Of a stretch of 42,628 nt of DNA, positions 1 to 8,363 are shown in pieces. Both the position numbers and the translations under genes were made by a program. The stretch comes from an uncultured Robiginitomaculum sp. GTDB taxonomy: Bacteria; Pseudomonadota; Alphaproteobacteria; Caulobacterales; Maricaulaceae. Within the stretch, counting starts at the first letter, position 1; each line of letters opens with the position of its first letter. Below the pieces are notes generated by a model. It searched no databases. It was given only the letters and a program-made list of their open reading frames with translations, and was not told the DNA's origin. The stretch lies in NCBI GenBank assembly GCA_938015875.1, contig CALLXE010000030.1, positions 1-42,628 of the forward strand, in the 5' to 3' direction.

Positions 1-87
1 AACGCTGGAATATAGTAAGGAATTATTCGTTTTGAAACGTTGAGGTACTTTTCAAAAAACATTTTCATTCAGCGGTCTCCCCTCATC

Positions 88-276
88 CTAAAACTCCAAA
101 TCATCATCCGTGTCATTGGCCGGAATTTTCGCTTCGCCGTCTGTTCCCGGTATAGCGTAGCCGCCGGACATCCAGCGGTGCAGATCAACATTGGCGCAGC
201 GTTTGGAGCAGAACGGCGCGAAGGCTTCATGGGGCGGGTTTTTGCAAACCGGGCATTTGTCTTTCTTTGCAGTCAT
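88..276 (-). CDS. yacG: DNA gyrase inhibitor YacG
   Basis: This is a 62-residue zinc-binding protein. YacG-family proteins bind GyrB and inhibit DNA gyrase in the cytoplasm. The N-terminal half carries the full four-cysteine zinc site: CPVC at residues 8-11 and CSKRC at 23-27, followed by the family-typical DLHRW segment. The tail is short and acidic (DTDDDLEF). The length is normal for the family. The start codon overlaps the last base of the upstream RNase G-type gene (TAATG), so it is the last gene of the infA-maf-rng-yacG run and is probably translationally coupled. The identification rests on the cysteine pattern, the size and the conserved location next to rng. Confidence 0.92.
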   Translation of the reverse strand: MTAKKDKCPVCKNPPHEAFAPFCSKRCANVDLHRWMSGGYAIPGTDGEAKIPANDTDDDLEF

Positions 277-1286
277 TACCGGTCTGCTTTCACATCCAAT
301 TTTTCGCCGACCGAGATTGAGAATCGTGCGCCGATTTTATCGGTCAAATCTTTATGCCATAAATCCTGATTGCGCTCCAGCCAGTCCAAAACGTGGCGCG
401 GCGCGCTCAGTTCCAATTTCGCCCCGCCGGAAGCCGCGCCCTCAACCGCCAATCGGGCAATCCCTTGCAGGGCCAGCGTTTCCGCCGTCGGCTGCCCAAA
501 GCGGTCGGTCATCATCTCCGGAAGCGAGCGGTGCGGTTTGGCCCGACTGATTTCCACCGTGCCGAACCGCGACATAGGCGCGACTTTGATGGCGTTCGGG
601 TCGTTTTCAAAATTATCAGCCAATGTCTGCCACACATCATCACGATCTTTTTTCGCGCGCATATTGGGAAAATCAATCAGAATAAGTCCGCCAATCCCGC
701 GCAGCCGAATTTGCCGCGCGGCTTCTTTCGCCGCGGCCAGAGAGACTTTTTTCTTATTGCCGCCCATGCCGGTGTCGACATCAATGGCGCAGACCGCCTT
801 GGTCGGCTCAACAGAAATTGACCCGCCGCCTTTCAGCGGTACGTCACGCTCTATGGCAGCGTTAAAATCGGGGATGTCGCCGTCTGTTATTTCTGCATCC
901 TCAAACCGGGCGAGAAGTCGGGATTTTAAATTGCCGCCTTTTTCGCGGCGCGGATCGGTGGCATCCGACATCTCAATAAACGCCATGATTGGGCCTTTAC
1001 CGGCTTCAGCTTCACGGGTCACAGAGACGCGCAGCATTTGACCTTCGCGAAATTTCGGCGCGCCGGGGGCAAGGGAGAAGTTCAAAAACCCCTGCGGACC
1101 GGAACCAAGATCCAAAAACGCCGCCGACAGCGACGTGTCCACGGCGGTCACGCGGCCGGAAAATACATCGCCGGGAAAGGCGCGGCGCGCCTCGGATACG
1201 CGCGCCAAATGCAGCTCCACGCATTTTTTACCATCATAAACGGCAGCGCGGGTCTCCCCGATGCGCTCTGACATAACTATTTTCAT
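276..1286 (-). CDS. rng: Ribonuclease E/G family protein, short form
   Basis: A cytoplasmic endoribonuclease of the RNase E/G family, acting in rRNA maturation and mRNA decay. The N-terminal part (about residues 36-105) is the S1-like RNA-binding region. The catalytic DNase I-like part follows, with the two metal-binding aspartates visible in AIDVDTG (D169) and LIDFPNM (D205), and the conserved MSRFGTVEISR at 238-248. At 336 residues it is much shorter than E. coli RNase G (489). It lacks the CPxCxG zinc-link cysteines used for tetramer assembly, as in other short alphaproteobacterial RNase G-like proteins. Its start overlaps the end of maf by four bases, and its stop overlaps the yacG start. 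Whether a full RNase E exists elsewhere cannot be seen here. Confidence 0.88.
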   Translation of the reverse strand: MKIVMSERIGETRAAVYDGKKCVELHLARVSEARRAFPGDVFSGRVTAVDTSLSAAFLDLGSGPQGFLNFSLAPGAPKFREGQMLRVSVTREAEAGKGPIMAFIEMSDATDPRREKGGNLKSRLLARFEDAEITDGDIPDFNAAIERDVPLKGGGSISVEPTKAVCAIDVDTGMGGNKKKVSLAAAKEAARQIRLRGIGGLILIDFPNMRAKKDRDDVWQTLADNFENDPNAIKVAPMSRFGTVEISRAKPHRSLPEMMTDRFGQPTAETLALQGIARLAVEGAASGGAKLELSAPRHVLDWLERNQDLWHKDLTDKIGARFSISVGEKLDVKADR

Positions 1287-1861
1287 GGCGTATATCCCAT
1301 TCCGGTCAGGAGGTTTTTAGTCTCATATAAAGGCAATCCGACAACAGATGAAAAAGAGCCGATAATGGAAATGATGAACACTTCGGCGTAGCCCTGAATG
1401 GCGTAACCGCCGGCTTTACCGCGCCATTCATCACTTGCAATGTAAGCGGCAATCTCAAGGTCGGTCAGGCGTTTCATTTTCACGCGAGTCTCGACAACCC
1501 GGCTTGACTGTTTCCCGTCCGGGCCGATCAGGCTAATGCCCGTAAAGACGCGGTGCGAGCGGCCGGACATCAGGCGCAGGCAGCGCTCTGCTTCATCAGG
1601 GGTTTCTGTCTTGGGAAGGATGCGCCGACCTACGCCGACGACCGTGTCTGCGGCGAGCACGTAATCTCCCGCGCTTGGCACTGCTATGGCTTTCTCGGCG
1701 GCAAGGCGCAATGCGTGCAAGCGGGGCGTTTCATTCGCGCCGGGCGTCTCGTCAATGTCCGCCGGCTGCACAGCATTCGGCGTAATGCCGATTTGCGCCA
1801 GCAGTGACAGGCGCCTTGGAGAGGCGCTTGCGAGGATTAATTTAGGGAAATGTGTGCCCAC
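1283..1861 (-). CDS. maf: Maf-like nucleoside triphosphate pyrophosphatase
   Basis: A 192-residue Maf/Ham1-type house-cleaning pyrophosphatase that hydrolyses non-canonical or excess NTPs (dTTP/UTP or modified bases) to the monophosphates. The family signature LASASPRR lies at residues 10-17 and the catalytic aspartate is D72 in AADTVV. SGRSHRVFTG matches the family motif in the middle of the protein. The length is standard. It sits 18 bases downstream of infA and overlaps the following rng start by four bases (ATGA), so the set reads as one operon. Exact substrate preference (the YhdE or YceF type) cannot be decided by eye. Confidence 0.92.
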   Translation of the reverse strand: MGTHFPKLILASASPRRLSLLAQIGITPNAVQPADIDETPGANETPRLHALRLAAEKAIAVPSAGDYVLAADTVVGVGRRILPKTETPDEAERCLRLMSGRSHRVFTGISLIGPDGKQSSRVVETRVKMKRLTDLEIAAYIASDEWRGKAGGYAIQGYAEVFIISIIGSFSSVVGLPLYETKNLLTGMGYTP

Positions 1862-1879
1862 GGCGTCGCGCGGGCAGGC

Positions 1880-2101
1880 TTATTTAAAGCGGTAGGTAAT
1901 ACGGCCTTTGGACAGGTCGTAAGGCGTCATTTCGACGGTGACTTTATCACCGGCCAAGACGCGAATGCGATTTTTACGCATTTTGCCCGCCGTATGCGCA
2001 ATGATCTCATGATCGTTACCGACAAGTTTCACGCGAAATGTCGCGTTCGGGAGAAGTTCAACAACTTCACCTTCAAATTCCAATAGTTCTTCTTTAGCCA
2101 A
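1880..2101 (-). CDS. infA: Translation initiation factor IF-1 (TTG start)
   Basis: A 73-residue S1-like OB-fold protein that binds the ribosomal A site during initiation. The sequence is near-canonical throughout, including [29 protein letters not shown] and the C-terminal KGRITYRFK. An in-frame reading extends upstream to 2218, but homology starts exactly at [10 protein letters not shown]. No ATG is available there: the codon before AKEEL is TTG at 2101-2099, preceded by AAAGGA six bases upstream. I therefore take TTG as the start. It is the first gene of the infA-maf-rng-yacG run. The weak start codon may limit or autoregulate synthesis; that is inference. Confidence 0.93.
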   Translation of the reverse strand: MAKEELLEFEGEVVELLPNATFRVKLVGNDHEIIAHTAGKMRKNRIRVLAGDKVTVEMTPYDLSKGRITYRFK

Positions 2102-2280
2102 AGCTTTTCCTTTAATACTCAAATTCCGCAATTGCCCTGTCAGAACACTGAAAAGGGCTGTTTGCGTAGGGTATATAGGGATTTTAATGCCGAATGATAG
2201 GGGTAAGTTCCTTATCACAGGTCAAATAGGCGCGCGCCGTGTCTTTCGGGGCACAATTTTGAGGGTTTTGAGGACGACAG

Positions 2281-2769
2281 ATGGTTATTCGCAAAATTAA
2301 GCCGGCGGACTATGATGGGCTTTGGGCGATATTAAAACCCGTTCTGCGCGCCGGAGCTACCTATACCCTGCCCCGCAATATGAGCCGTGAGAATGCGATT
2401 TTATATTGGGACGCGGCGGCCCATCAGACATTCGTGGCTATAAAGGACAACCAAATCATCGGCACATATTATTTGCGCGACAATCAAGCCGGCCCCGGCG
2501 ATCATGTTTGCAATTGCGGCTATGTCGTTGCTGATTTCGCCGCCGGCAAAGGCGTGGCAAAGGCGCTGAACGCACACTCCGTACAGACCGCGGAAAATTG
2601 CGGCTATCGCGCCATGCAATTTAATGCCGTCGTCAGCACGAACACACGGGCCGTAACGCTGTGGCAGCGCTGCGGTTTCGATATAGTCGGCACACTGCCC
2701 GGAGCATTTTTGCACCCGGATGACGGCTATGTTGACGCGTATATAATGTATCGGGATTTAACCGGTTAA
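2281..2769 (+). CDS. GNAT family N-acetyltransferase
   Basis: A 162-residue single-domain GNAT protein that transfers an acetyl group from acetyl-CoA to an amine of unknown identity. The acetyl-CoA pyrophosphate-binding loop is visible as AAGKGVA (residues 87-93), within the usual strand-loop-helix YVVADFAAGKGVAKAL. The C-terminal NTRAVTLWQRCGF (121-133) is the typical last-motif segment. GAGGA precedes the ATG at normal spacing. It is transcribed away from infA. Its stop is interlocked with that of ptsP on the other strand (shared TTAA at 2766-2769). The substrate cannot be predicted, and no neighbouring pathway gene helps. Confidence 0.85.
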   Translation: MVIRKIKPADYDGLWAILKPVLRAGATYTLPRNMSRENAILYWDAAAHQTFVAIKDNQIIGTYYLRDNQAGPGDHVCNCGYVVADFAAGKGVAKALNAHSVQTAENCGYRAMQFNAVVSTNTRAVTLWQRCGFDIVGTLPGAFLHPDDGYVDAYIMYRDLTG

Positions 2770-5051
2770 ATCGGCACACCTTCTTTTTCGCACCAGTCTT
2801 TAACATGGTCGCGCACCGTATTCAGGCGGGAATGGATAGAAATCAGCGGATCTAAAAACGCACGCAGCTTGGCCGCGTCGAGATTCATAGCCGCAGCTTT
2901 GACCGGGCCAATGCCCGTGCCTGACATTGATAACGTGTCATAGCCCAGCGCAATCAAGCACATAGCCTCGAGCGGACGGCCCGCAATTTCGCCGCAAACG
3001 CTGACCGGAATATTGTGCCGCTCACACCCCTGAGCAATGAAGCGCATAATCGACATCGCCGCCGGATGCAGCACGTCGTAACGATCCGACACGCGGGCAT
3101 TATCGCGATCAGCCGCAAAGAAGAACTGCATTAAATCATTCGCGCCGACAGAGACAAAATCCGCGTGATCACAAATGGCGTTAACACTCCACGCCAACGC
3201 GGGCGTTTCCATCATCACGCCGACTTCAATCTTTGTCGGCAACTCGGCGCCGGACCGGGACGCGCGCTGCACTTCTTTATGAAACAGCGCTTTTGCAGCG
3301 ATAAACTCGTCTACAGTCGCCACCATAGGAAACATAACGCGCAAATTTTTACCGGCGCCGGCCGCCACAAGCGCGCGTAGTTGATAGCGCATCAGACCCG
3401 GGCGATCGAGCGCGATCCGGATAGAGCGCCAGCCCAGCGCCGGGTTCTCTTCCGGTACAGGATCGCTGTATGGCAGGATTTTGTCACCGCCTAAATCGAG
3501 GGTTCGGAATGTAACCGGCCGGTCCCCGGCGGCCATAATGGCCTTGTGATAAAGATCCGTTTGCGCCTCGAGACGCGGCATGAATTCAGACACCATAAAC
3601 TGAAATTCAGTACGAAAGAGCCCGATACCGTCCGCGCCTGAAATATCAATTTGCGGCAAATCCACAAGCAGGCCGGCGTTTAACTGAAGTGATATCGGTC
3701 GGCCATCTTTGGTAATGGCAGGTTTTCCCTTTAACGCGTCGAACGCTTTTTGCAGCTCTCCGCGTGCGCCCATACGCAGCTTAAATCCGTCCTGAACGGT
3801 TTCCAGCGGACGAATGTTGATATCAGCAGTTTCGCCGTCCAAAAGCACGACATCGCCGTTTTCGACATTATCCAAAACGCCAGAAACCCGGCCTACCAGC
3901 GGCACGCCCAAAGCCCGGCAGATAATGGCCGTATGCGAACTGGGCGACCCTTCTTCAAGAACGATACCGCGCAGCTTATCGGAATCGTAATCGAGCAGTT
4001 CCGCCGGGCCGAGATCCCGCGCAAACAGGACCGCATTTTCCGGCATGGCAAGTTTAGATCCACTCGATTTTTCACCGCTTAAAATCCGCAGCATGCGGTT
4101 GGCCAAATCTTCCAAATCATGCAATCGGGCCCGCAAATACGGATCGCGCGCTTTTTGCAGACGGGCGCGATGCTCATTTCTGACCCGCTCCGTCGCCCCT
4201 TCCGCTGTCAGACCGGAATGCACGGCTTCGCGCAAACGATCCACCCATTTACGGTCATAGGCAAACATGCGGTAGCTTTCAAATATCTCTTTTGACGCCC
4301 GAGTCAGATTGGCTGCATCGCCGGAGACGAGCACGTCAACATCCGCGCGAAGGCGCTTAATGCCGTCTTCGAGACGCAGTTCTTCGGCATGAGGGTCTTC
4401 CGCAATCAGCGCGCCGGCCAGCATGGGCGGAACGTGCAAATGGGCCTTGCCGTAAACAAGGCCGGTCGAGAACGCTTTGCCGCTATAGGTTTCAGGACGG
4501 TCAAGGGACAGGCGAATGCCCGACAGTTTTCCCGCAGCATCTGACGCGCGCTCATCTTCAATAGCAATTTCAGCCAAAATCATGGCAACGGTTTGCAGGG
4601 CCTCAACTTCGTCTTCGGTAAAGATGCGCGCCGCCGCCGATTGAATAACCAAGACACCCAAGGTCCGGCCGCCGCGCAGCATCGGCACGCCTAAGAACGA
4701 GCGAAACTTATCTTCGCCGGTTTCAGGTTTATAGGCGAACATAGGATGTCCGGCTGCGTCGGCAAGGTTCAAGGCCCGCGCCGTATAGGCGACCTGCCCG
4801 ACCAAGCCCTCGCCCGATTTCAGGCGCGTTGTATGGACGGATTCAGGGTCAAGACCTTGTGTTGCGCAAAGCTCTAACGTGCCGCCGCGCCGCTGAAGGT
4901 ATATAGACGCGACGTCGACGTTCATTTTACCGGCGATGACGGTGACGAATTTATCCAAACGCGCCTGAACTTTTTCCTCACCCGCCATCAGCCCGCGAAT
5001 TTCGCGCAGCAGTCCGAGTGTGTTCTGTGCGCTGGTTTCGCGTTGCGGCAT
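2766..5051 (-). CDS. ptsP: Phosphoenolpyruvate-protein phosphotransferase PtsP (EI-Ntr)
   Basis: Enzyme I of the nitrogen-type PTS, which takes phosphate from PEP and passes it to NPr. The 761 residues show an N-terminal GAF sensor domain (about 20-165), an EI N-domain (about 190-330), the swivelling phosphohistidine domain with the active-site motif GSPSSHTA (His373), and a C-terminal PEP-binding TIM barrel containing GGDKILPY, GIGLFRTEF, SVGANDLMQF and VSVCGEIAG with its catalytic cysteine. The GAF domain separates it from sugar-PTS EI. The start is preceded by GGGA. It lies 21 bases after lysC on the same strand, a common alphaproteobacterial pairing. NPr and EIIA-Ntr genes are not in the window. 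Confidence 0.95.
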   Translation of the reverse strand: MPQRETSAQNTLGLLREIRGLMAGEEKVQARLDKFVTVIAGKMNVDVASIYLQRRGGTLELCATQGLDPESVHTTRLKSGEGLVGQVAYTARALNLADAAGHPMFAYKPETGEDKFRSFLGVPMLRGGRTLGVLVIQSAAARIFTEDEVEALQTVAMILAEIAIEDERASDAAGKLSGIRLSLDRPETYSGKAFSTGLVYGKAHLHVPPMLAGALIAEDPHAEELRLEDGIKRLRADVDVLVSGDAANLTRASKEIFESYRMFAYDRKWVDRLREAVHSGLTAEGATERVRNEHRARLQKARDPYLRARLHDLEDLANRMLRILSGEKSSGSKLAMPENAVLFARDLGPAELLDYDSDKLRGIVLEEGSPSSHTAIICRALGVPLVGRVSGVLDNVENGDVVLLDGETADINIRPLETVQDGFKLRMGARGELQKAFDALKGKPAITKDGRPISLQLNAGLLVDLPQIDISGADGIGLFRTEFQFMVSEFMPRLEAQTDLYHKAIMAAGDRPVTFRTLDLGGDKILPYSDPVPEENPALGWRSIRIALDRPGLMRYQLRALVAAGAGKNLRVMFPMVATVDEFIAAKALFHKEVQRASRSGAELPTKIEVGVMMETPALAWSVNAICDHADFVSVGANDLMQFFFAADRDNARVSDRYDVLHPAAMSIMRFIAQGCERHNIPVSVCGEIAGRPLEAMCLIALGYDTLSMSGTGIGPVKAAAMNLDAAKLRAFLDPLISIHSRLNTVRDHVKDWCEKEGVPI

Positions 5052-5072
5052 GAGAGTCCCGTCAGTTAAAGT

Positions 5073-6320
5073 CTAAGCTGTCTCCAGCTCGAAAGCGGCA
5101 TGCAGAGCACGAACAGCCAATTCAGTATATTCAGAGTCGATAAGGACACTAATCTTAATCTCAGACGTGGCAATGACTTCCACGTTAATTCCGCGCTCGG
5201 CCAGCGCTTCGAACATTGTTTGGGCCACGCCGGTATGACTGCGCATACCGATGCCGACAATTGAGACTTTCGAGACATTATCATCGGATTTTATGCCTTC
5301 AAAACCAATGGCATCTTTGGATGCGTTCAGCGCCGCAAGCGCCTTTTCCAAATCGCGCTTGCCGACCGTGAAGGTCAGGTTCGCGGCGTTGTCGCTGCGC
5401 GATATGCCCTGAACAATCATGTCGACAATGACATTGGCGTCCGACATGGCGCGGGTGACTTTGGCCACCATTCCCGGTTTGTCTTTTAAGCGCAAAAGCG
5501 TGATTTGGGCTTCATCGCGGCTATAGGCGACGCCGCTGACGACTCGTTCTTCCATGTCATTTACCTCATTACATACCAATGTGCCCGGATTGGGCTCGCC
5601 ATCCTTTGCCATGCTGGTCAGCACGCGGATCGGCAGATCATTATTCATTGCCAGCTCGACAGAGCGGGTTTGCAGAACTTTTGCGCCTAGAGACGCAAGC
5701 TCTAACATTTCTTCAAAACTGATGCGGTCAAGACGGCGTGCGTTTTTCACAATCCGCGGGTCAGTCGTATAAATACCGTCCACATCCGTATAAATGTCGC
5801 AGCGGTCAGCCTTCAGCGCGACAGCAATCGCCACCGCCGATGTATCAGAGCCGCCCCGGCCCAAGGTCGAAATACGGTTATCGGTCGTTATGCCCTGAAA
5901 GCCGGCGACAACGCCGATTGTGCCCGATTTCAGGCTCTCATCCATGGCGGGGGATTTAATGCCGCTGATGCGCGCTTTGGAATAGGCGAAATCTGTCATG
6001 AGCGGAATTTGCCATCCCAACCAGCTGCGCGCTTTTAAGCCTTTGCGGCGCAGCGCAATCGCAAGCAGTCCGGATGTTACCTGTTCTCCGGAGGCGACAA
6101 TGTGATCATATTCATCATCAATCGTATCGGCATTATCCGTGTCACCATCAAGGGCGTCGACAAGGGCAACGAGGCGGTTGGTTTCGCCGCTCATTGCCGA
6201 GACAACCACAGCGACTTCATGACCGGCTTTCGCTTCGGCTTCCACCAGACCGGCAACGTGACGGATACGGTCCAAATCCGCGACGGACGTTCCGCCGAAT
6301 TTCATTACTATACGGGCCAT
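5073..6320 (-). CDS. lysC: Aspartate kinase
   Basis: A cytoplasmic 415-residue aspartokinase that phosphorylates L-aspartate, the first step towards lysine, threonine, methionine and diaminopimelate (needed for the cell wall). The kinase domain opens with KFGGTSVAD (8-16) and contains TLGRGGSDTSAVAIA and DVDGIYTTDPR. Two C-terminal ACT domains follow, including VSIVGIGMRSHTGVAQTMFEAL, indicating feedback control by end-product amino acids. Length is typical of the alpha/beta single-gene type. AGAGAG lies ahead of the ATG. It is divergent from ubiG and followed 21 bases later by ptsP, the arrangement seen in many alphaproteobacteria. Confidence 0.96.
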   Translation of the reverse strand: MARIVMKFGGTSVADLDRIRHVAGLVEAEAKAGHEVAVVVSAMSGETNRLVALVDALDGDTDNADTIDDEYDHIVASGEQVTSGLLAIALRRKGLKARSWLGWQIPLMTDFAYSKARISGIKSPAMDESLKSGTIGVVAGFQGITTDNRISTLGRGGSDTSAVAIAVALKADRCDIYTDVDGIYTTDPRIVKNARRLDRISFEEMLELASLGAKVLQTRSVELAMNNDLPIRVLTSMAKDGEPNPGTLVCNEVNDMEERVVSGVAYSRDEAQITLLRLKDKPGMVAKVTRAMSDANVIVDMIVQGISRSDNAANLTFTVGKRDLEKALAALNASKDAIGFEGIKSDDNVSKVSIVGIGMRSHTGVAQTMFEALAERGINVEVIATSEIKISVLIDSEYTELAVRALHAAFELETA

Positions 6321-6453
6321 ACAACTCTCTTTTATTGCCTTACCGGCACTGTCCGCGACCTTTTAGGGGGGCGCGCGGCAAATCGCAATCGGATATAGAG
6401 ACGTAAATAAGAAAACTGCTTTGCAAAGTGATAAATTTTTCAAGAGACCCCTT

Positions 6454-7224
6454 ATGGCTCACGCGACGACTGCTCCCGACCACATTGCCTCTGTTTCCGT
6501 TGATCCGCAGGAAATGGCGAACTTTGCCGCTATGGCCGAGGACTGGTGGAACCCGAACGGAAAATTCAAGCCCCTGCATATTATGAACGGCGCGCGGATC
6601 GGATTTATTAAAGACAATCTGTGTGAACACTTTCACCGCGACCCGAATGCGCCCCTGCCGCTGAAAGGTCTGCGGCTTTTGGACATTGGCTGCGGCGGCG
6701 GCCTTTTGGCTGAACCGCTCGCCCGCCTCGGCGCAAGCGTCACCGGCGTAGACGCGCTTGAGAAAAACGTCAAAACGGCCAAAACCCATGCCGAGCAATC
6801 CGGCATTGATATTGACTACCGCCACGGCACGATTGAACAAATGGTCGAAGGCGCGGAGGCGCCTTTTGACGCTGTCATGAATATGGAAGTCATCGAGCAT
6901 GTGGTCGACCCCAAAACCTTTATCGCCGCCTGCAGCGCAATGGTGCGTCCCGGCGGTATGATGTTTTGCTCGACGATTAACCGCACGGCAAAAGCCTTCG
7001 CTTTTGCGATTGTCGGGGCAGAATATGTGCTGCGCTGGCTGCCGAGAGGCACCCATCAATATGCTAAATTCATCAAACCCACAGAACTCACCGCATGGCT
7101 GCGCGACGCCGGCTTAACCCCCGGTGATGTCGTCGGCATGACCTTAAACCCCATCAGCAATGCCTGGACGTTCAGTGATGACGCGAAAATCAACTACGTC
7201 ACAACCGCGGTGCGGGCCGGTTAG
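6454..7224 (+). CDS. ubiG: Bifunctional ubiquinone O-methyltransferase UbiG
   Basis: A SAM-dependent methyltransferase that performs both O-methylations in ubiquinone biosynthesis, associated with the inner membrane. The reading frame is open from a TTG at 6421. I choose the ATG at 6454 (MAHATTAPDH, 256 residues) because AGAGA lies just ahead of it and the length then fits the family. Visible motifs are FAAMAEDWWNPNGKFKPLH near the N-terminus, the SAM loop LLDIGCGGGLL, and EVIEHVVDP. The C-terminal WLPRGTHQYAKFIKP segment is characteristic of UbiG. It is divergent from lysC. Its TAG is interlocked with the stop of the next gene on the minus strand (TTAG, 7221-7224). Confidence 0.95.
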   Translation: MAHATTAPDHIASVSVDPQEMANFAAMAEDWWNPNGKFKPLHIMNGARIGFIKDNLCEHFHRDPNAPLPLKGLRLLDIGCGGGLLAEPLARLGASVTGVDALEKNVKTAKTHAEQSGIDIDYRHGTIEQMVEGAEAPFDAVMNMEVIEHVVDPKTFIAACSAMVRPGGMMFCSTINRTAKAFAFAIVGAEYVLRWLPRGTHQYAKFIKPTELTAWLRDAGLTPGDVVGMTLNPISNAWTFSDDAKINYVTTAVRAG

Positions 7225-7505
7225 TACAGGGTCCGTTTTTTAAGCGGAAAAATCAGCGCAAACACAAACTGCAAGAGAAACATCAACCCAACGACAGACA
7301 GCCCGACTAACCATAAATTGTGGGGAAAAATCTTAGTCGGGACTATTAAAGCAGTCAGAAAAACAAAAAAGTCGATAAAAAACCTATTGGCCAGAGCCCC
7401 ATCACAAGATTTGCACCCGCGTCCGACAGGGTAATTAATTGTGCATCTTTGCCAAAGTGAGAGCCCGTGTGGTTCTTTGCATATTGGGCATAATTTTACG
7501 TCCAT
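7221..7505 (-). CDS. Small zinc-ribbon membrane protein, unknown function
   Basis: A 94-residue protein I do not recognise. Four cysteines make a plausible zinc ribbon at the N-terminus: CPIC at residues 6-9 and CKSC in GRGCKSCDGAL at about 31-34. Two hydrophobic segments follow (roughly 42-58 and 63-87) with a short basic end (PLKKRTLY), so it is probably an inner-membrane protein with a cytoplasmic zinc head. GGAG stands ahead of the ATG. It lies 40 bases after the Nit hydrolase gene, at the end of the comF-grxC-Nit run, and shares its stop region with ubiG. In many alphaproteobacteria a DUF1178 gene occupies this position; this protein does not look like DUF1178. Confidence 0.75.
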   Translation of the reverse strand: MDVKLCPICKEPHGLSLWQRCTINYPVGRGCKSCDGALANRFFIDFFVFLTALIVPTKIFPHNLWLVGLSVVGLMFLLQFVFALIFPLKKRTLY

Positions 7506-7545
7506 TATCCCTCTCCGTGATATCGTTATTGCAAGAATAATTGCC

Positions 7546-8361
7546 CTAGGGCCCGGTAAACTTCGTCGTTAAATTCCAAGCCGGAACTTTGGCGCGGGCC
7601 GCTTCAATTTCGGCCATATCAAGGTCCGCCTGAATTATCCCGGGGTTATCATGGTGCGCCGCAGCCATAACATCGCCCCACGGACCGACAATCATGGACC
7701 GCCCCCATGTTACGCGGCCGTCCTCATGCTTGCCGCCTTGGGCCGGCGCTAAAATAAAGCTGCCTGTTTCAATGGCGCGGGCGCGCAAAAGCGTTTCCCA
7801 ATGGGCTTTTCCTGTTGGGACCGTAAAGGCTGCAGGCACAGCGATTATCTGCGCGCCTGATTGCGCTAAGGCCCGGTAAAGCGCGGCAAATCTCAGATCA
7901 TAACAAATCGTCAGGCCCAGTTTCGCGCCATCAACATCCGCCGTTACGGCGCGGCTGCCGGCATCATATATGGCACTTTCCTGCCATTTTTGCCCCTTGC
8001 CGAGATTCACATCAAACAGATGGATTTTATCATATTGCGCAATCGTGCTCCCATCAGGGCCAAACACATAAGAGCGGTTTGCAGCGCGGCGCTCGGCGAT
8101 TTTCACCGCCAATGACCCAATCAGCAAAGTAATACCCAGCGATTTAGCCAACGCGGAAAAGCCCGCTATCAACGGGTCGTCTTCCGGCGTTTTTACAGCA
8201 TCCCAAAACGCATTGGGACGGCGCTGCAAAAGCCCCGTCATCTCCGGCGTTGCAACCAAGCTCGCGCCGTCGGCTGCGGCGCGGCAGATGAGCGCGCTTG
8301 CAACGTCAAAGTTTGCGGCCGGATCAGTACCCGAGCGCATTTGGATGCAAGCGGCGCGCAT
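7546..8361 (-). CDS. Carbon-nitrogen hydrolase (Nit/nitrilase superfamily)
   Basis: A 271-residue cytoplasmic amidase of the nitrilase superfamily, closest in style to Nit1-type enzymes that hydrolyse deaminated glutathione or similar omega-amides. The Glu-Lys-Cys triad is complete: glutamate in ATPEMTG, lysine in YDKIHLFDV and cysteine in LTICYDLRF. The following FTVPTGKAHWETLLRARAIE is also family-typical. It starts two bases after grxC ends. Adjacency to glutaredoxin fits a thiol-related repair role, although that is inference. The precise substrate is uncertain. Confidence 0.88.
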   Translation of the reverse strand: MRAACIQMRSGTDPAANFDVASALICRAAADGASLVATPEMTGLLQRRPNAFWDAVKTPEDDPLIAGFSALAKSLGITLLIGSLAVKIAERRAANRSYVFGPDGSTIAQYDKIHLFDVNLGKGQKWQESAIYDAGSRAVTADVDGAKLGLTICYDLRFAALYRALAQSGAQIIAVPAAFTVPTGKAHWETLLRARAIETGSFILAPAQGGKHEDGRVTWGRSMIVGPWGDVMAAAHHDNPGIIQADLDMAEIEAARAKVPAWNLTTKFTGP

Positions 8362-8363
8362 AA

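Noticed and set aside
1-87. Short CGTTT-TG-AAACG dyad near 28-39 at the left edge
   Set aside because: Only five bases per arm and no T-run. Not enough for a terminator call, and no gene could be supported in these 87 bases.
370-1041. 223-codon open frame on the plus strand
   Set aside because: Antisense to the RNase G-like gene, whose catalytic motifs are intact; Ser/Arg/Pro-rich shadow composition.
6340-7059. 239-codon open frame on the minus strand opposite ubiG
   Set aside because: It lies across ubiG motifs and the lysC/ubiG promoter region. Composition (His/Arg-rich) is that of an antisense shadow.
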